This document shows positions 21,140 through 29,198 of a stretch of DNA of 64,000 nucleotides, one piece after another. Numbering within the stretch: position 1 is the stretch's first letter; each line of letters opens with the position of its first letter. The notes under the pieces are model-generated. The model saw only the letters and a list, made by a program, of their open reading frames with translations. It ran no database searches and had not been told where the DNA came from. This stretch comes from Holophagales bacterium (GTDB taxonomy: Bacteria; Acidobacteriota; Thermoanaerobaculia; UBA5066). A program made the position numbers and the translations under genes. Location: NCBI GenBank assembly GCA_016719485.1, contig JADJZB010000020.1:1-64000 (forward strand). Direction: 5' to 3'.

Positions 21140-22249
21140 CTACCCCTTCGGCCGGACCTCCCCGGGGGTGCGGTAGTCGATCCGGTCCTTGAGAGCCAGG
21201 CACGGCCCTTCCAGGACCTTCCACGAGAGCGCGGCCAGGAGCGAGATGCTCCCGAGGAGGACGGCGAGGTAGCCCGCCCATCCGGCGGCGCCGGGCGCGA
21301 TGGCCGCCGGGCGCAGGCCCGCCTCCCGCAGGGCGAACGTCACCGGCCAGTGGAAGACGTACATGGCGTAGCTGACCTTCCCCGCGGCCCGCAGGGGCCT
21401 CCACTCGAGGAGGCGCGGAAGGAGCGCCTCCCGGGGGAGCGCGATCGCGAGAAAGACGAGAGCCGCGAAGGCGATCGCGAGGGAGGTGAAGCCGAGCGTC
21501 AGCATCGGCGGCGTGCCCCAGAAGGCATCGCCCGCGGATCCGATGACGAGCCCCGTGGCGAGGGCGGCGAGGAAGAGCGTTGCGAGGGCGTGAGGGACGT
21601 ACCGCCGCGGCTCGGGGAGCCGGGGTACGACGAGGGCCAGGAGGCTTCCCGCCGCGAGCCCGTCGAGGCGGAACGGGGTCAGGACGTAGAGGCCGACGTC
21701 CGGCACGCCGAGGAGGAAGCCCGCCACGCGCGCGGCCGGGACGAGGAGGACCAGGCCGGCGCAGAGGCCGGCGAGAGCGCGCCGCGGGAGGAGCGAGACG
21801 ACGAGCGGCCAGACGAGGTAGTACTGCTCCTCGACGGCGAGGGACCAGAAGTGGGAGAGGGGCGCCGCGGGCCAGCCTGCGATCGTCATCTTCACGTTCG
21901 AGGCGTACAGCCAGTACCAGAGAGACTCCCGTCCCGACACGTGGAAGAGGAGGACGAGGAGGAGGAGGGAGGCGTAGTAGAGAGGGAAGATGCGGAGGCA
22001 GCGCCGGGTGTAGAAGACGCGGAAGTAGTTCCGGGCCCCGCGGGACTGGACGAGGATCCGGGTGATCAGGAACCCGGAGAGAACGAAGAAGAGGTCGACT
22101 CCCGCCCACCCGAGCCGGGCCGCCCCGAGGATCGCCCTCCCGACGAAGCCCTCTGCGGGCTCGAAGAGCGTCGCGTGATAGAGGATGACCGCGAGGACGG
22201 CCAGCCCTCGCAGCCCGTCCAGGGGGGCGATGCGTGCGGGAAGGCCCAT
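21140..22249 (-). CDS. membrane acyltransferase (OafA/YrhL family)
   Basis: Integral membrane O-acyltransferase of about 369 residues with ten or so helices. Hallmarks: LDGLRGLAVLAVILYHATLF with the catalytic-type histidine near the N-terminus, FFVLSGFLITRIL, RRCLRIFPLYYASLL, HFWSLAVEEQYYLVWPL and, near the end, YAMYVFHWPV. These enzymes decorate lipopolysaccharide, peptidoglycan or other glycans with acyl groups. It is nine bases upstream of the S9 gene on the same strand. ATG 22249 is chosen; the longer reading from 23224 overlaps the divergent rfbA gene. Confidence 0.88.
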   Translation of the reverse strand: MGLPARIAPLDGLRGLAVLAVILYHATLFEPAEGFVGRAILGAARLGWAGVDLFFVLSGFLITRILVQSRGARNYFRVFYTRRCLRIFPLYYASLLLLVLLFHVSGRESLWYWLYASNVKMTIAGWPAAPLSHFWSLAVEEQYYLVWPLVVSLLPRRALAGLCAGLVLLVPAARVAGFLLGVPDVGLYVLTPFRLDGLAAGSLLALVVPRLPEPRRYVPHALATLFLAALATGLVIGSAGDAFWGTPPMLTLGFTSLAIAFAALVFLAIALPREALLPRLLEWRPLRAAGKVSYAMYVFHWPVTFALREAGLRPAAIAPGAAGWAGYLAVLLGSISLLAALSWKVLEGPCLALKDRIDYRTPGEVRPKG

Positions 22250-22336
22250 GAGGCATGTTAGCGCCCGGCCGCGCGTGGGCCGAAGCGGGGAGCCGCGAGC
22301 CCCGGCGACCGCTAAGATCAGCGCCGAGGAGTCACA

Positions 22337-23233
22337 TTGAAGGGAATCATCCTGGCCGGGGGCTCCGGCACGCGCCTCCATCCCGTGACCCGCGGCGTCA
22401 GCAAGCAGCTCGTGCCGGTCTACGACAAGCCGATGATCTACTACCCCCTCTCGACGCTGATGCTCGCGGGGGTCCGGGACGTCCTCGTCATCACGACGCC
22501 GCACGAGCAGGAGGGATTCCGCCGCGTGCTGGGCGACGGGAGCCCGTTCGGCGTGTCGATCTCCTACGCCGCCCAGCCGAGCCCCGACGGTCTCGCCCAG
22601 GCCTTCCTCATCGGCCGGGACTTCGTCGGTTCGGAGCGGGCGGTGCTCGCCCTCGGCGACAACATCTTCTACGGGCACGGATTCTCCGAGCTGCTGCAGT
22701 CCGCCGCGAAACGGAAGACGGGAGCGACGGTCTTCGCCTACCGCGTCCGCGACCCGGAGCGGTACGGCGTCGTGGAGTTCGGTCCCGGCGGCCAGGCGAT
22801 CAGCCTCGAGGAGAAGCCGGCGAAGCCGCGGTCTTCCTACGCCGTCACCGGCCTCTACTTCTACGACAACAGCGTCCTCGACATCGCTGCGAACCTGAAG
22901 CCCTCGCCGCGCGGGGAGCTCGAGATCACCGACGTGAACCGGGTCTACCTCGAGAGGGGCGACCTGCACGTCGAGGTCCTCGGCCGGGGCGTGGCGTGGC
23001 TCGACACCGGGACGCACGCGTCGCTCCTGCAGGCTGCGAACTTCATGCAGGCGATCGAGGAGCGGCAGGGGCTGAAGGTGGCGTGCCTCGAGGAGGTCGC
23101 CTACCGGATGGGCTACATCGACGCCGCCCAGGTCCGCGAGACCGCGAAGGCGATGAAGAACAACGAGTACGGGCAGTACCTGCTCCGGCTCCTGGACGAG
23201 GAGGCCGAGGCGGGCGCGCGACAAGGAGCGTGA
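22337..23233 (+). CDS. rfbA: glucose-1-phosphate thymidylyltransferase
   Basis: Makes dTDP-glucose from dTTP and glucose-1-phosphate, the first step to dTDP-rhamnose and other deoxysugars for surface glycans. 298 residues, TTG start. The nucleotide loop [20 protein letters not shown], the metal/nucleotide site LGDNIFYG, substrate motifs [20 protein letters not shown] and the C-terminal WLDTGTH are all typical of RmlA. The rest of the rml pathway is not in this window. The stop overlaps the next gene's GTG (GTGA), so the two proteins are made from one message. Confidence 0.95.
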   Translation: MKGIILAGGSGTRLHPVTRGVSKQLVPVYDKPMIYYPLSTLMLAGVRDVLVITTPHEQEGFRRVLGDGSPFGVSISYAAQPSPDGLAQAFLIGRDFVGSERAVLALGDNIFYGHGFSELLQSAAKRKTGATVFAYRVRDPERYGVVEFGPGGQAISLEEKPAKPRSSYAVTGLYFYDNSVLDIAANLKPSPRGELEITDVNRVYLERGDLHVEVLGRGVAWLDTGTHASLLQAANFMQAIEERQGLKVACLEEVAYRMGYIDAAQVRETAKAMKNNEYGQYLLRLLDEEAEAGARQGA

Positions 23234-24790
23234 ACGTGGCCGACCTCTTCACCGCCGCCGACCTCGCCGCGATGGCGCGCCTCGGGATCGATCCCGCCGA
23301 GGCCGCCAGGCACGTCGCCCTCCTGACGCATCCCCCGGCGGCGGCCCGCCTCGAGAGGCCCTGCACGCGCGGCGACGGCGTCGATCGGATCGCCGAGGAG
23401 CGCCACCGGGACCTCCTCTCCCTCTTCGAGGAGGCCGAGAAGGCAGGCCGGCTCTCGAAGTTCGTTCCGGCCTCGGGGGCGGCGAGCCGGATGTTCCAGT
23501 CGCTCCAGAAGGCCCTCGACGACGCGGAGGCGACCTGGTTCGACTGGAACGACCGCGCGGCGAGAGGGGACGCGGGGGCCGCCGAGGTCGTCCGGTTCGT
23601 CGAGAACCTCGAGCAGCTGCCGTTCGCGGCAGAGCTGCGTGCGGCGGTGGGCGAAGACGTTTTCTCCGATCCGCGCAGCCGCCTTCGCGAGCTCCTCGCG
23701 GCGACACTTCAGAGTCCCGGGCTCGGCCTCGCCACGCGTCCCAAGGGGCTCGTCCCCTTCCACCTCGAGGAGGAGGGCGCCCGGACGCCGTTCGAAGAGC
23801 ACCTGGTGGAGTCGGGCCTCACGGTGCGGGCCGCATCCGGGCGGACACCCGTTCACTTCACGGTGGCCGAGGAGGCGCGGGGCGACTTCGAGGCCCTGCT
23901 GGAACGCCACAGGGATGGGCTGCAGCGCCGTCTCCACGCGCGGTTCGAGGTGACGTTCTCGGTCCAGGAGCGTTCCACCGACACTCTCGCGGTCGGCCTG
24001 GACGGGCTGCCTTTCCGGACGGCGGAGGGGGAGCTGCTCTTCCGTCCCGGCGGTCACGGCGCCCTCCTCGGCAACCTCGCGGCGCTTGGCGGCGACGTCG
24101 TCTTCGTGAAGAACATCGACAACGTCGTCCCCGACGCGCGCAAGGGGCCGACGCTCCTCTGGAAGCGGCTCCTCGCCGGGCGGCTCCTGGAGGTCGAGCG
24201 GCGGGTGGGCCACCTCGTCTCGCTCCTCCACGAAGGCGGCCCGACGGCGGCGGACGAGGCTCTCTCCTATCTCCGGGAGACCTTCGGCGACGCAACGGCC
24301 GAGGCCGAGACCCTGCCGCCGGCCGAAAGGGTGGCGTGGGTGCTGGCTCGCCTCGAACGGCCGCTGAGGGTCTGCGGCGTCGTACGAAATCAGGGGGAGC
24401 CGGGCGGCGGGCCCTTCTGGGTGCGCAGCCGCGACGGCCGTCTCTCGCGGCAGATCGTCGAGAGCGCCGAGGTGGATCTGTCCGACGCGCGCCAGAAGGC
24501 GCTCTGGTCCGCCGGCACCCACTTCAACCCGGTGGACCTCGTCCTGGCGCTGCGCGACGCCGCGGGGCGCCCGTGGGACCTTCTCCCGGTTCGTCGACGA
24601 GGCGGCCGTCTTCGTCTCGAGGAAATCGCACGGGGGAGCCGAGCTCCTCGCCCTCGAGAGACCCGGCCTCTGGAACGGCGCCATGGCCTTCTGGAACACG
24701 CTCTTCGTCGAGGTGCCGATCGAGACGTTCGCCCCGGTCAAGAGTGTCCTCGACCTCCTGCGGCCCGAGCACCGCCCCGCGCCGGAGTAG
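23230..24790 (+). CDS. DUF4301 protein, one frameshift; possible sugar nucleotidyltransferase relative
   Basis: About 519 residues, unknown function. Family hallmarks: [16 protein letters not shown] (about 77-92), [48 protein letters not shown] and, after a frame change near 24590, the C-terminal [20 protein letters not shown] and [15 protein letters not shown]. The length is one base more than a multiple of three, fitting a single-base insertion near the C-run at 24585-24595. GGHG and FVKNIDN resemble the uridine-binding and metal motifs of UDP-sugar pyrophosphorylases (PGGHGD, FvxNiDN), and PASGAASRM may be a degenerate form of their GGxGTRLG loop. That relation is my inference. GTG overlaps the rfbA stop. 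Confidence 0.85.
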
Positions 24791-24796
24791 CCGCCC

Positions 24797-25510
24797 TCAG
24801 CGCGGCGTCGGCGTGCGGCGGAAGAGCCAGTCCTCCCGCCGCCGCTCGTCGGCCGTGCAGGGGTGGCCGAACGACGCGTCGAAGGCGCAGCCGGGGAGGC
24901 GCGGGGCTGCGAGGGCCGGGCCGGGCGGGCGCGCCAGCGCCGGGTCCAGGAGCGCCAGGAAGTCCTCCGAGTAGAACGCGAGGTCGGTGATCGGGAGAGC
25001 GGGGGCCAGGCCTCTCAGCTGCGCGAGGAACGCGGGGGAGACGACCCCGGAGGCCCGCCGTTTCAGCGGAGCCGCGTCCTTGCCCGAGAACGCCGAGAGG
25101 CGTGCAGCGAGCCGGCCGCGGGAGCCCTTCAGGACGACGCAGGCGTCGGGCGGGCCGAGGTGCGCGCACTCCGGAGTGCCCGGCGGCGGGAAGGGGGTGA
25201 GCGTGCGCGAGACCGATTCCCCGAGTGAAGGGGACGTCGCCTCCTCGAAAGTCCCGGCGCCAACGGCGGGTTGCATCGATCGGAGGGCCCAGCGCCCGGC
25301 GGGTGTCTCGACGAGGAGGCGCGTCTCGTCTTCGGTCTCGGTCCTTCGGAAGAGGACGGACCACCGGACCCGCGGCGGACCCGGAGACTCGTGGTGCCAG
25401 CGGCCGCGGGGAACGAGGCCGCGGCCCGCTGGCGTGGGTGCGGCGACGTCTGCCGCCGCGACCGCCGGGAGGAGGGCCGCGAGCAGGCAAGCCGCTCCGG
25501 GGAAGGTCAC
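24797..25510 (-). CDS. exported protein of unknown function coupled to HD-GYP gene
   Basis: 237 residues with a signal peptide (AACLLAALLPAVAAADVAAP). The mature part has CAHLGPPDACVVLKG, a likely disulfide pair, and a later pair in GCAFDASFGHPCTADERRR. No catalytic motif is recognised. GTG start at 25510 overlaps the TGA of the HD-GYP gene (GTGA), so expression is tied to cyclic-di-GMP turnover. It converges with the DUF4301 gene six bases away. Confidence 0.7.
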   Translation of the reverse strand: MTFPGAACLLAALLPAVAAADVAAPTPAGRGLVPRGRWHHESPGPPRVRWSVLFRRTETEDETRLLVETPAGRWALRSMQPAVGAGTFEEATSPSLGESVSRTLTPFPPPGTPECAHLGPPDACVVLKGSRGRLAARLSAFSGKDAAPLKRRASGVVSPAFLAQLRGLAPALPITDLAFYSEDFLALLDPALARPPGPALAAPRLPGCAFDASFGHPCTADERRREDWLFRRTPTPR

Positions 25511-27378
25511 GGGTGTCCTGCGGGCACCCAGATCTTCTCGCTGACGAAGACGGCGACGAGCCACGGGTCGAGAAGGCCCGCGCGGCCCTCGTCCTCGAGG
25601 ATCCTGAGCGCCTTCTCGCGCGGGACGGCGCGCTTGTAGGGCCGGTCGGCGGCGGTCAGGGCGTCGTAGATGTCGCAGACGGTCATGATCCGCGCGGGGA
25701 CGGGGATCCGGTCGGCCTGGAGGCCGCGCGGGTAGCCCGTGCCGTCGAGCTTCTCGTGGTGGGCGTGGGCGATCTCGGGAACGCGCGCCAGGTCGGCCGT
25801 CCAGGGGATGGAGGAGAGGAACCGGTAGGTGTGCGAGACGTGGCTTTCGATCTGCGTCCGTTCCTCGAGCGAGAGGCTCCCTTTCCGGATCGAGAGGAGC
25901 TGAAACTCGTAGTCGTTCAGCAAGGGCGTCACGACGCCGCGCCGGTCCCGGAACGAGCGCGTGAGGAGGCGCCGCAGCGTGCCGCCGGCCTCCTCGGGGA
26001 GGACGGTCGGCTCGTTGGCGCGCCGCACCTCCTCGAACATCTCCTCCAGCTCCTGGGCCCGCTCCCAGCGCACCAGGTCGAGCTGGCGGACGTCTTCCGC
26101 CGATGGGGGGACACCCGCCTCGAGCAGCTTGAGCAGGAGCGTTCGGCACTCCTGCGTGTCGGAGGCCTCGAGCGCGAAGTCGAACCGGTCGCGGATGCGC
26201 AGGATCTCGTCGTCGTCGAGCTTCTTCGCCTTGACGAGGACGCGCTCGGGAATCGAGATCTTCCCGAAGTCGTGGAGGAGCGCCGCCGTCTGCAGCTCGC
26301 GGATCTCCTCGCGCGAGAACGCGACGCCGGCGTAGGGCCCTTCGGCGGCCCGGTCGACGATGCGGGCGAGCGCCACGGAGAGATCGGCCACACGGTTGCT
26401 GTGGCCCGCGGTCGTCGGGTCGCGCAGCTCGACCGCCATGATCGAGGCGCGGGCGAAGTCCTCGAAGAGAAGCCGGATGGAGGCCGTCAGCTGGTTCGCC
26501 TTCACCGAGACGGCGGCCTGGGTCGCCAGGGAGAGGAGGAGCGGTATGAGGTCGGCCGGGTAGGGTGCGTGGGTCCCGTCGGCCAGCCTGCGGTTCATGA
26601 GCTGGAGGACCCCGACGAGGGCGCCCGTGTGGTCGCTCATCGGGACGACGAGCATCGCGCGCGTCCGCCAGCGCGTCTGCTCGTCGAAGGCGGTGTTGTG
26701 GCGGTAGGGTGCTCCGGCCGGAACCGCGTAGGCGTCGTCGAGGTTCACCGGCTCCCCGTGCCCGGCCACGTACCCGGCGAGGCTCGCGTCGTCCACGGGC
26801 ATCGTCCGTTCGGAGAAGGCGAACCGCACCGCGTCGTTCTGCGCGAGCTTGAAGCGGAGCCGCTTGCCGTGAGGGCCTTCCTCGAGGAGGTAGAGGCTGC
26901 CCGCCTCGGACCCCGTGAACCGGCGGGACTCGGTGAGGATCTTCTCCAGCAGGCGGTCGAGATCGCGTTCGGCGGAGAGGGCGATGCCGATCCGGTTCAG
27001 GGCGGAGACGCGTTCCTCGACCTCGGAGAGCCGGCGTTCGAGGGCGGCGGACGACGCGCGCGCGGAGGCGACCCGGGCGGCGGCCGAGAGGATCGCGGCG
27101 AGCGTCGACGCCGGGGCGTCCGGGGGGAGGCCGAAGGCCGGAAGCGGGTGCTGGGCAGCGGGGCCCCAGCAGACGAGCGCCGCGGCGGCGTCTGCCGGGA
27201 GGAGATCGGAGAGGGCATCGTGCCAGGAGGACGTGGAGAGATACAGCGCCGGCCCATCCCCGGGTGCGGGCGGGCCCTCGGACCACGGCCGGTCGTCGAT
27301 CTCCGCCTCGCGAAGGGCCTCGGCGAGAACGTCCGGCAGCGGCTCCGCAGGGCGATGGAGGACGACGCGCTCGCTCAT
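25507..27378 (-). CDS. GAF and HD-GYP domain phosphodiesterase
   Basis: Probable cyclic-di-GMP (or cyclic dinucleotide) phosphodiesterase, cytoplasmic, 623 residues. A variable N-terminal receiver-sized region (1-115) is followed by a coiled coil, a GAF sensor domain (about 125-295, ending VGVLQLMNRR) and a HD-GYP domain with GHSNRVADLS, HD at 369-370 in HDFGKISIPE and HHEKLDGTGYPRGL at 540-553. All catalytic and GYP residues are present. The HD and GYP halves are separated by about 170 residues rather than the usual 60, so there is an insertion of roughly 100 residues rich in leucine and charged residues. ATG 27378 (MSERVV) is preferred over 27414. Confidence 0.9.
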   Translation of the reverse strand: MSERVVLHRPAEPLPDVLAEALREAEIDDRPWSEGPPAPGDGPALYLSTSSWHDALSDLLPADAAAALVCWGPAAQHPLPAFGLPPDAPASTLAAILSAAARVASARASSAALERRLSEVEERVSALNRIGIALSAERDLDRLLEKILTESRRFTGSEAGSLYLLEEGPHGKRLRFKLAQNDAVRFAFSERTMPVDDASLAGYVAGHGEPVNLDDAYAVPAGAPYRHNTAFDEQTRWRTRAMLVVPMSDHTGALVGVLQLMNRRLADGTHAPYPADLIPLLLSLATQAAVSVKANQLTASIRLLFEDFARASIMAVELRDPTTAGHSNRVADLSVALARIVDRAAEGPYAGVAFSREEIRELQTAALLHDFGKISIPERVLVKAKKLDDDEILRIRDRFDFALEASDTQECRTLLLKLLEAGVPPSAEDVRQLDLVRWERAQELEEMFEEVRRANEPTVLPEEAGGTLRRLLTRSFRDRRGVVTPLLNDYEFQLLSIRKGSLSLEERTQIESHVSHTYRFLSSIPWTADLARVPEIAHAHHEKLDGTGYPRGLQADRIPVPARIMTVCDIYDALTAADRPYKRAVPREKALRILEDEGRAGLLDPWLVAVFVSEKIWVPAGHP

Positions 27379-27436
27379 GCCCGGATTCTGTCGGTCGGGC
27401 GGCAGCGGGGTCAACGAGGACGTGGATCGAGGAGGC

Positions 27437-27478
27437 GGGGCGGGCGGGAGAAAAGAGGAGCCGGCGCGCGGCCGCGCG
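27437..27478 (-). terminator. candidate terminator after the M23 peptidase gene
   Basis: A perfect 14-base palindrome CGCGCGGCCGCGCG (27465-27478) abuts the stop codon and is followed on the minus strand by a pyrimidine tract containing TCTTTTCTCC. The short loop makes folding as a hairpin uncertain. Confidence 0.35.
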
Positions 27479-28204
27479 TCACTTCGGGCCGATGAGCGCG
27501 GAGAAGACGAGGTAGGGGTTGACGACCAGCCCCTTCCAGGGGTTCGGCGCGTCGGCGTCGCGGAAGATGGCGAAGTGCAGGTGCGCCCCGAAGGTGCGCC
27601 CCGTCGTTCCCACCTCGCCGATCTGCTGGCCGCGCTTCACCCGGTCGCCCACTTTCAGGCCGGGGGCGTAACGCCTGAGGTGGGCGTAGTAATAGACGAA
27701 CCGACCCGTCCCGTCGCGGAGGTAGACGACGATGCCGCCACGGCGGTCGCGTCCGAGCCGTTCGATCGTCCCGTCGCTCACCGCGAGGATCGGCGTCCCC
27801 TTCGGGGCACCGAGGTCGATGGCGTGGTGGCTCCTGTGGCGGCCACGGGACGCCTTGAACGTGTCGCGGAGCTTCTCCTTCGGGAACGACTCGATCGGAA
27901 GGGGGAAGCCCGTGGCGAAGAGGGCCGCGAGCTCCGCTTCCGGGATGGAGGCCGGTTTGCTGTCCTTCTTCCTGACGACGAGGCCCCTCAGCGTCTGTCC
28001 GAGGTCCTTCCAGAAGGACTTCTGCTCGTCGGAAAGTGAGGGAAGCTCGGCTACGGTGACGGAGCCCCGGGGATACAGGCCGTCGTCGAGCGGTTCGTCG
28101 CCGTCGGGGTCCGCTTCGAGCGGGAGGTTCTCGATGTCATCGGTGGTGTGGGACTGGCTGCGGGCCTGGGCGAGGATCGCCGGGAGGCCTGGCGGAAGCG
28201 CCAC
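27479..28204 (-). CDS. M23 family metallopeptidase (LytM domain), N-terminus uncertain
   Basis: Zinc endopeptidase acting on peptidoglycan cross-links or a LytM-type activator of amidases. The catalytic motifs are HHAIDLGAPKGTP (HxxxD), and GAHLHFAIF (HxH), inside the usual beta-rich core GTPILAVSDG, YYYAHLRRY, VGDRVKRGQQIGEVGTTG. The first available start is GTG 28204, but the same frame stays open upstream to about 28478 and encodes a good signal peptide (GAAALLGLALAAALLAPAPATA) plus a linker with two cysteines. No start codon exists there, so a small indel near 28480 probably hides the real start just after the EF-P gene. With that extension it would be an exported protein of about 330 residues. 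Confidence 0.85.
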   Translation of the reverse strand: MALPPGLPAILAQARSQSHTTDDIENLPLEADPDGDEPLDDGLYPRGSVTVAELPSLSDEQKSFWKDLGQTLRGLVVRKKDSKPASIPEAELAALFATGFPLPIESFPKEKLRDTFKASRGRHRSHHAIDLGAPKGTPILAVSDGTIERLGRDRRGGIVVYLRDGTGRFVYYYAHLRRYAPGLKVGDRVKRGQQIGEVGTTGRTFGAHLHFAIFRDADAPNPWKGLVVNPYLVFSALIGPK

Positions 28205-28478
28205 GTGGCGGCTCCGGGGAGCCTGGCTCCCGCGGGCGATCCAGGCGAGGTCGGCTTCGTCGACCGTGCGGAAACAGGTGCCGTCCTCGGGGTCGCGGAC
28301 GGGGCAGGGTTTTGCCGGCTGGGAACCGACGCGGACCGGCTCGGGTGCCGGTGCGAGCGATGCCGACGCCTCCGCCGAAGCGCTGCCATCCGGGGCTGCC
28401 GTCGCGGGGGCCGGCGCAAGGAGCGCCGCCGCGAGGGCGAGCCCGAGAAGGGCCGCGGCCCCGGAGAGCGCGGTCTCG

Positions 28479-29039
28479 TCAGCCTGCTCTCTCCAGGTAG
28501 GAGTCGTCGCGGGTGTCGATACGGATGACCGTTCCGACGTCGACGAACTGCGGGACCATGACCTGCAGGCCGGTCTCGAGCTTCGCCGGCTTGTACGAAG
28601 CCGTGGCCGTAGCCCCCTTCATTCCCGGGTCCGTCTCGACGATCTTCAGCGCGACCGTGGTCGGGAGCTCGACGGAGATCGGGTTCCCTTCGTAGAAGTC
28701 GACGTCGATGATCGTCTCGGGCAGGAGGTACTTCATCGCGTCGCCCACGATCTCGTCCGACAGGCGGATCTGGTCGTAGGACTCCTGGTTCATGAAGTGG
28801 TGTCCCTCGCCGTCCGAGTAGATGTACTGCATCTGCTGGGTGTCGAGGCTCGCCTTCTCGATCTTGTCCTCGGAGCGGAACCGGTGTTCGTTCATCGAGC
28901 CGGACTTGAGGCTCCGGAGCTTGGCCTGGACGAAGCCGCGGAGGTTCCCGGGCGTCTTGTGGACGACGCTGTGGGCACGGTGGAGCTCACCGTTGTGGAC
29001 GACGATCATGCCGGCGCGAAGTTCGGTTGCTGAGATCAT
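28479..29039 (-). CDS. efp: translation elongation factor P
   Basis: 186 residues with the three beta-barrel domains of EF-P, which relieves ribosome stalling at polyproline. Domain I ends in the decoding loop HKTPGNLRGFVQAKLR, followed by SGSMNEHRFRSEDKIE, YIYSDGEGHHFMN and the KOW-like C-terminal domain ending VDVGTVIRIDTRDDSYLERAG (the classical EF-P signature). The loop tip reads Pro-Gly-Asn-Leu-Arg instead of the Lys-bearing PGKG of E. coli. ATG 29039 (MISATEL) begins at the conserved position; the longer reading from 29147 is unsupported. Confidence 0.93.
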   Translation of the reverse strand: MISATELRAGMIVVHNGELHRAHSVVHKTPGNLRGFVQAKLRSLKSGSMNEHRFRSEDKIEKASLDTQQMQYIYSDGEGHHFMNQESYDQIRLSDEIVGDAMKYLLPETIIDVDFYEGNPISVELPTTVALKIVETDPGMKGATATASYKPAKLETGLQVMVPQFVDVGTVIRIDTRDDSYLERAG

Positions 29040-29144
29040 TCCCAAGACTGATACAGCCCTTCCGCTCGGCACAGCTTCCGCCGGACGATCCGGTCTCTTG
29101 CGGCGCCAAACCCGTGGAGGGTAAACCGGCAGGGGGCTCCAAAG

Positions 29145-29176
29145 CAAGAGGGACCGCCTTGCGGCGGTCCCTCTTG
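29145..29176 (-). terminator. strong intrinsic terminator after the lipase gene
   Basis: Fourteen-base-pair perfect stem (CAAGAGGGACCGCC with its complement) around loop TTGC, 23 bases past the stop of the GDSL gene, followed on the minus strand by GCTTTGG. It separates the fadL-lipase operon from efp. Confidence 0.75.
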
Positions 29177-29198
29177 GAAACCATTGTAAAGAAGAGCT

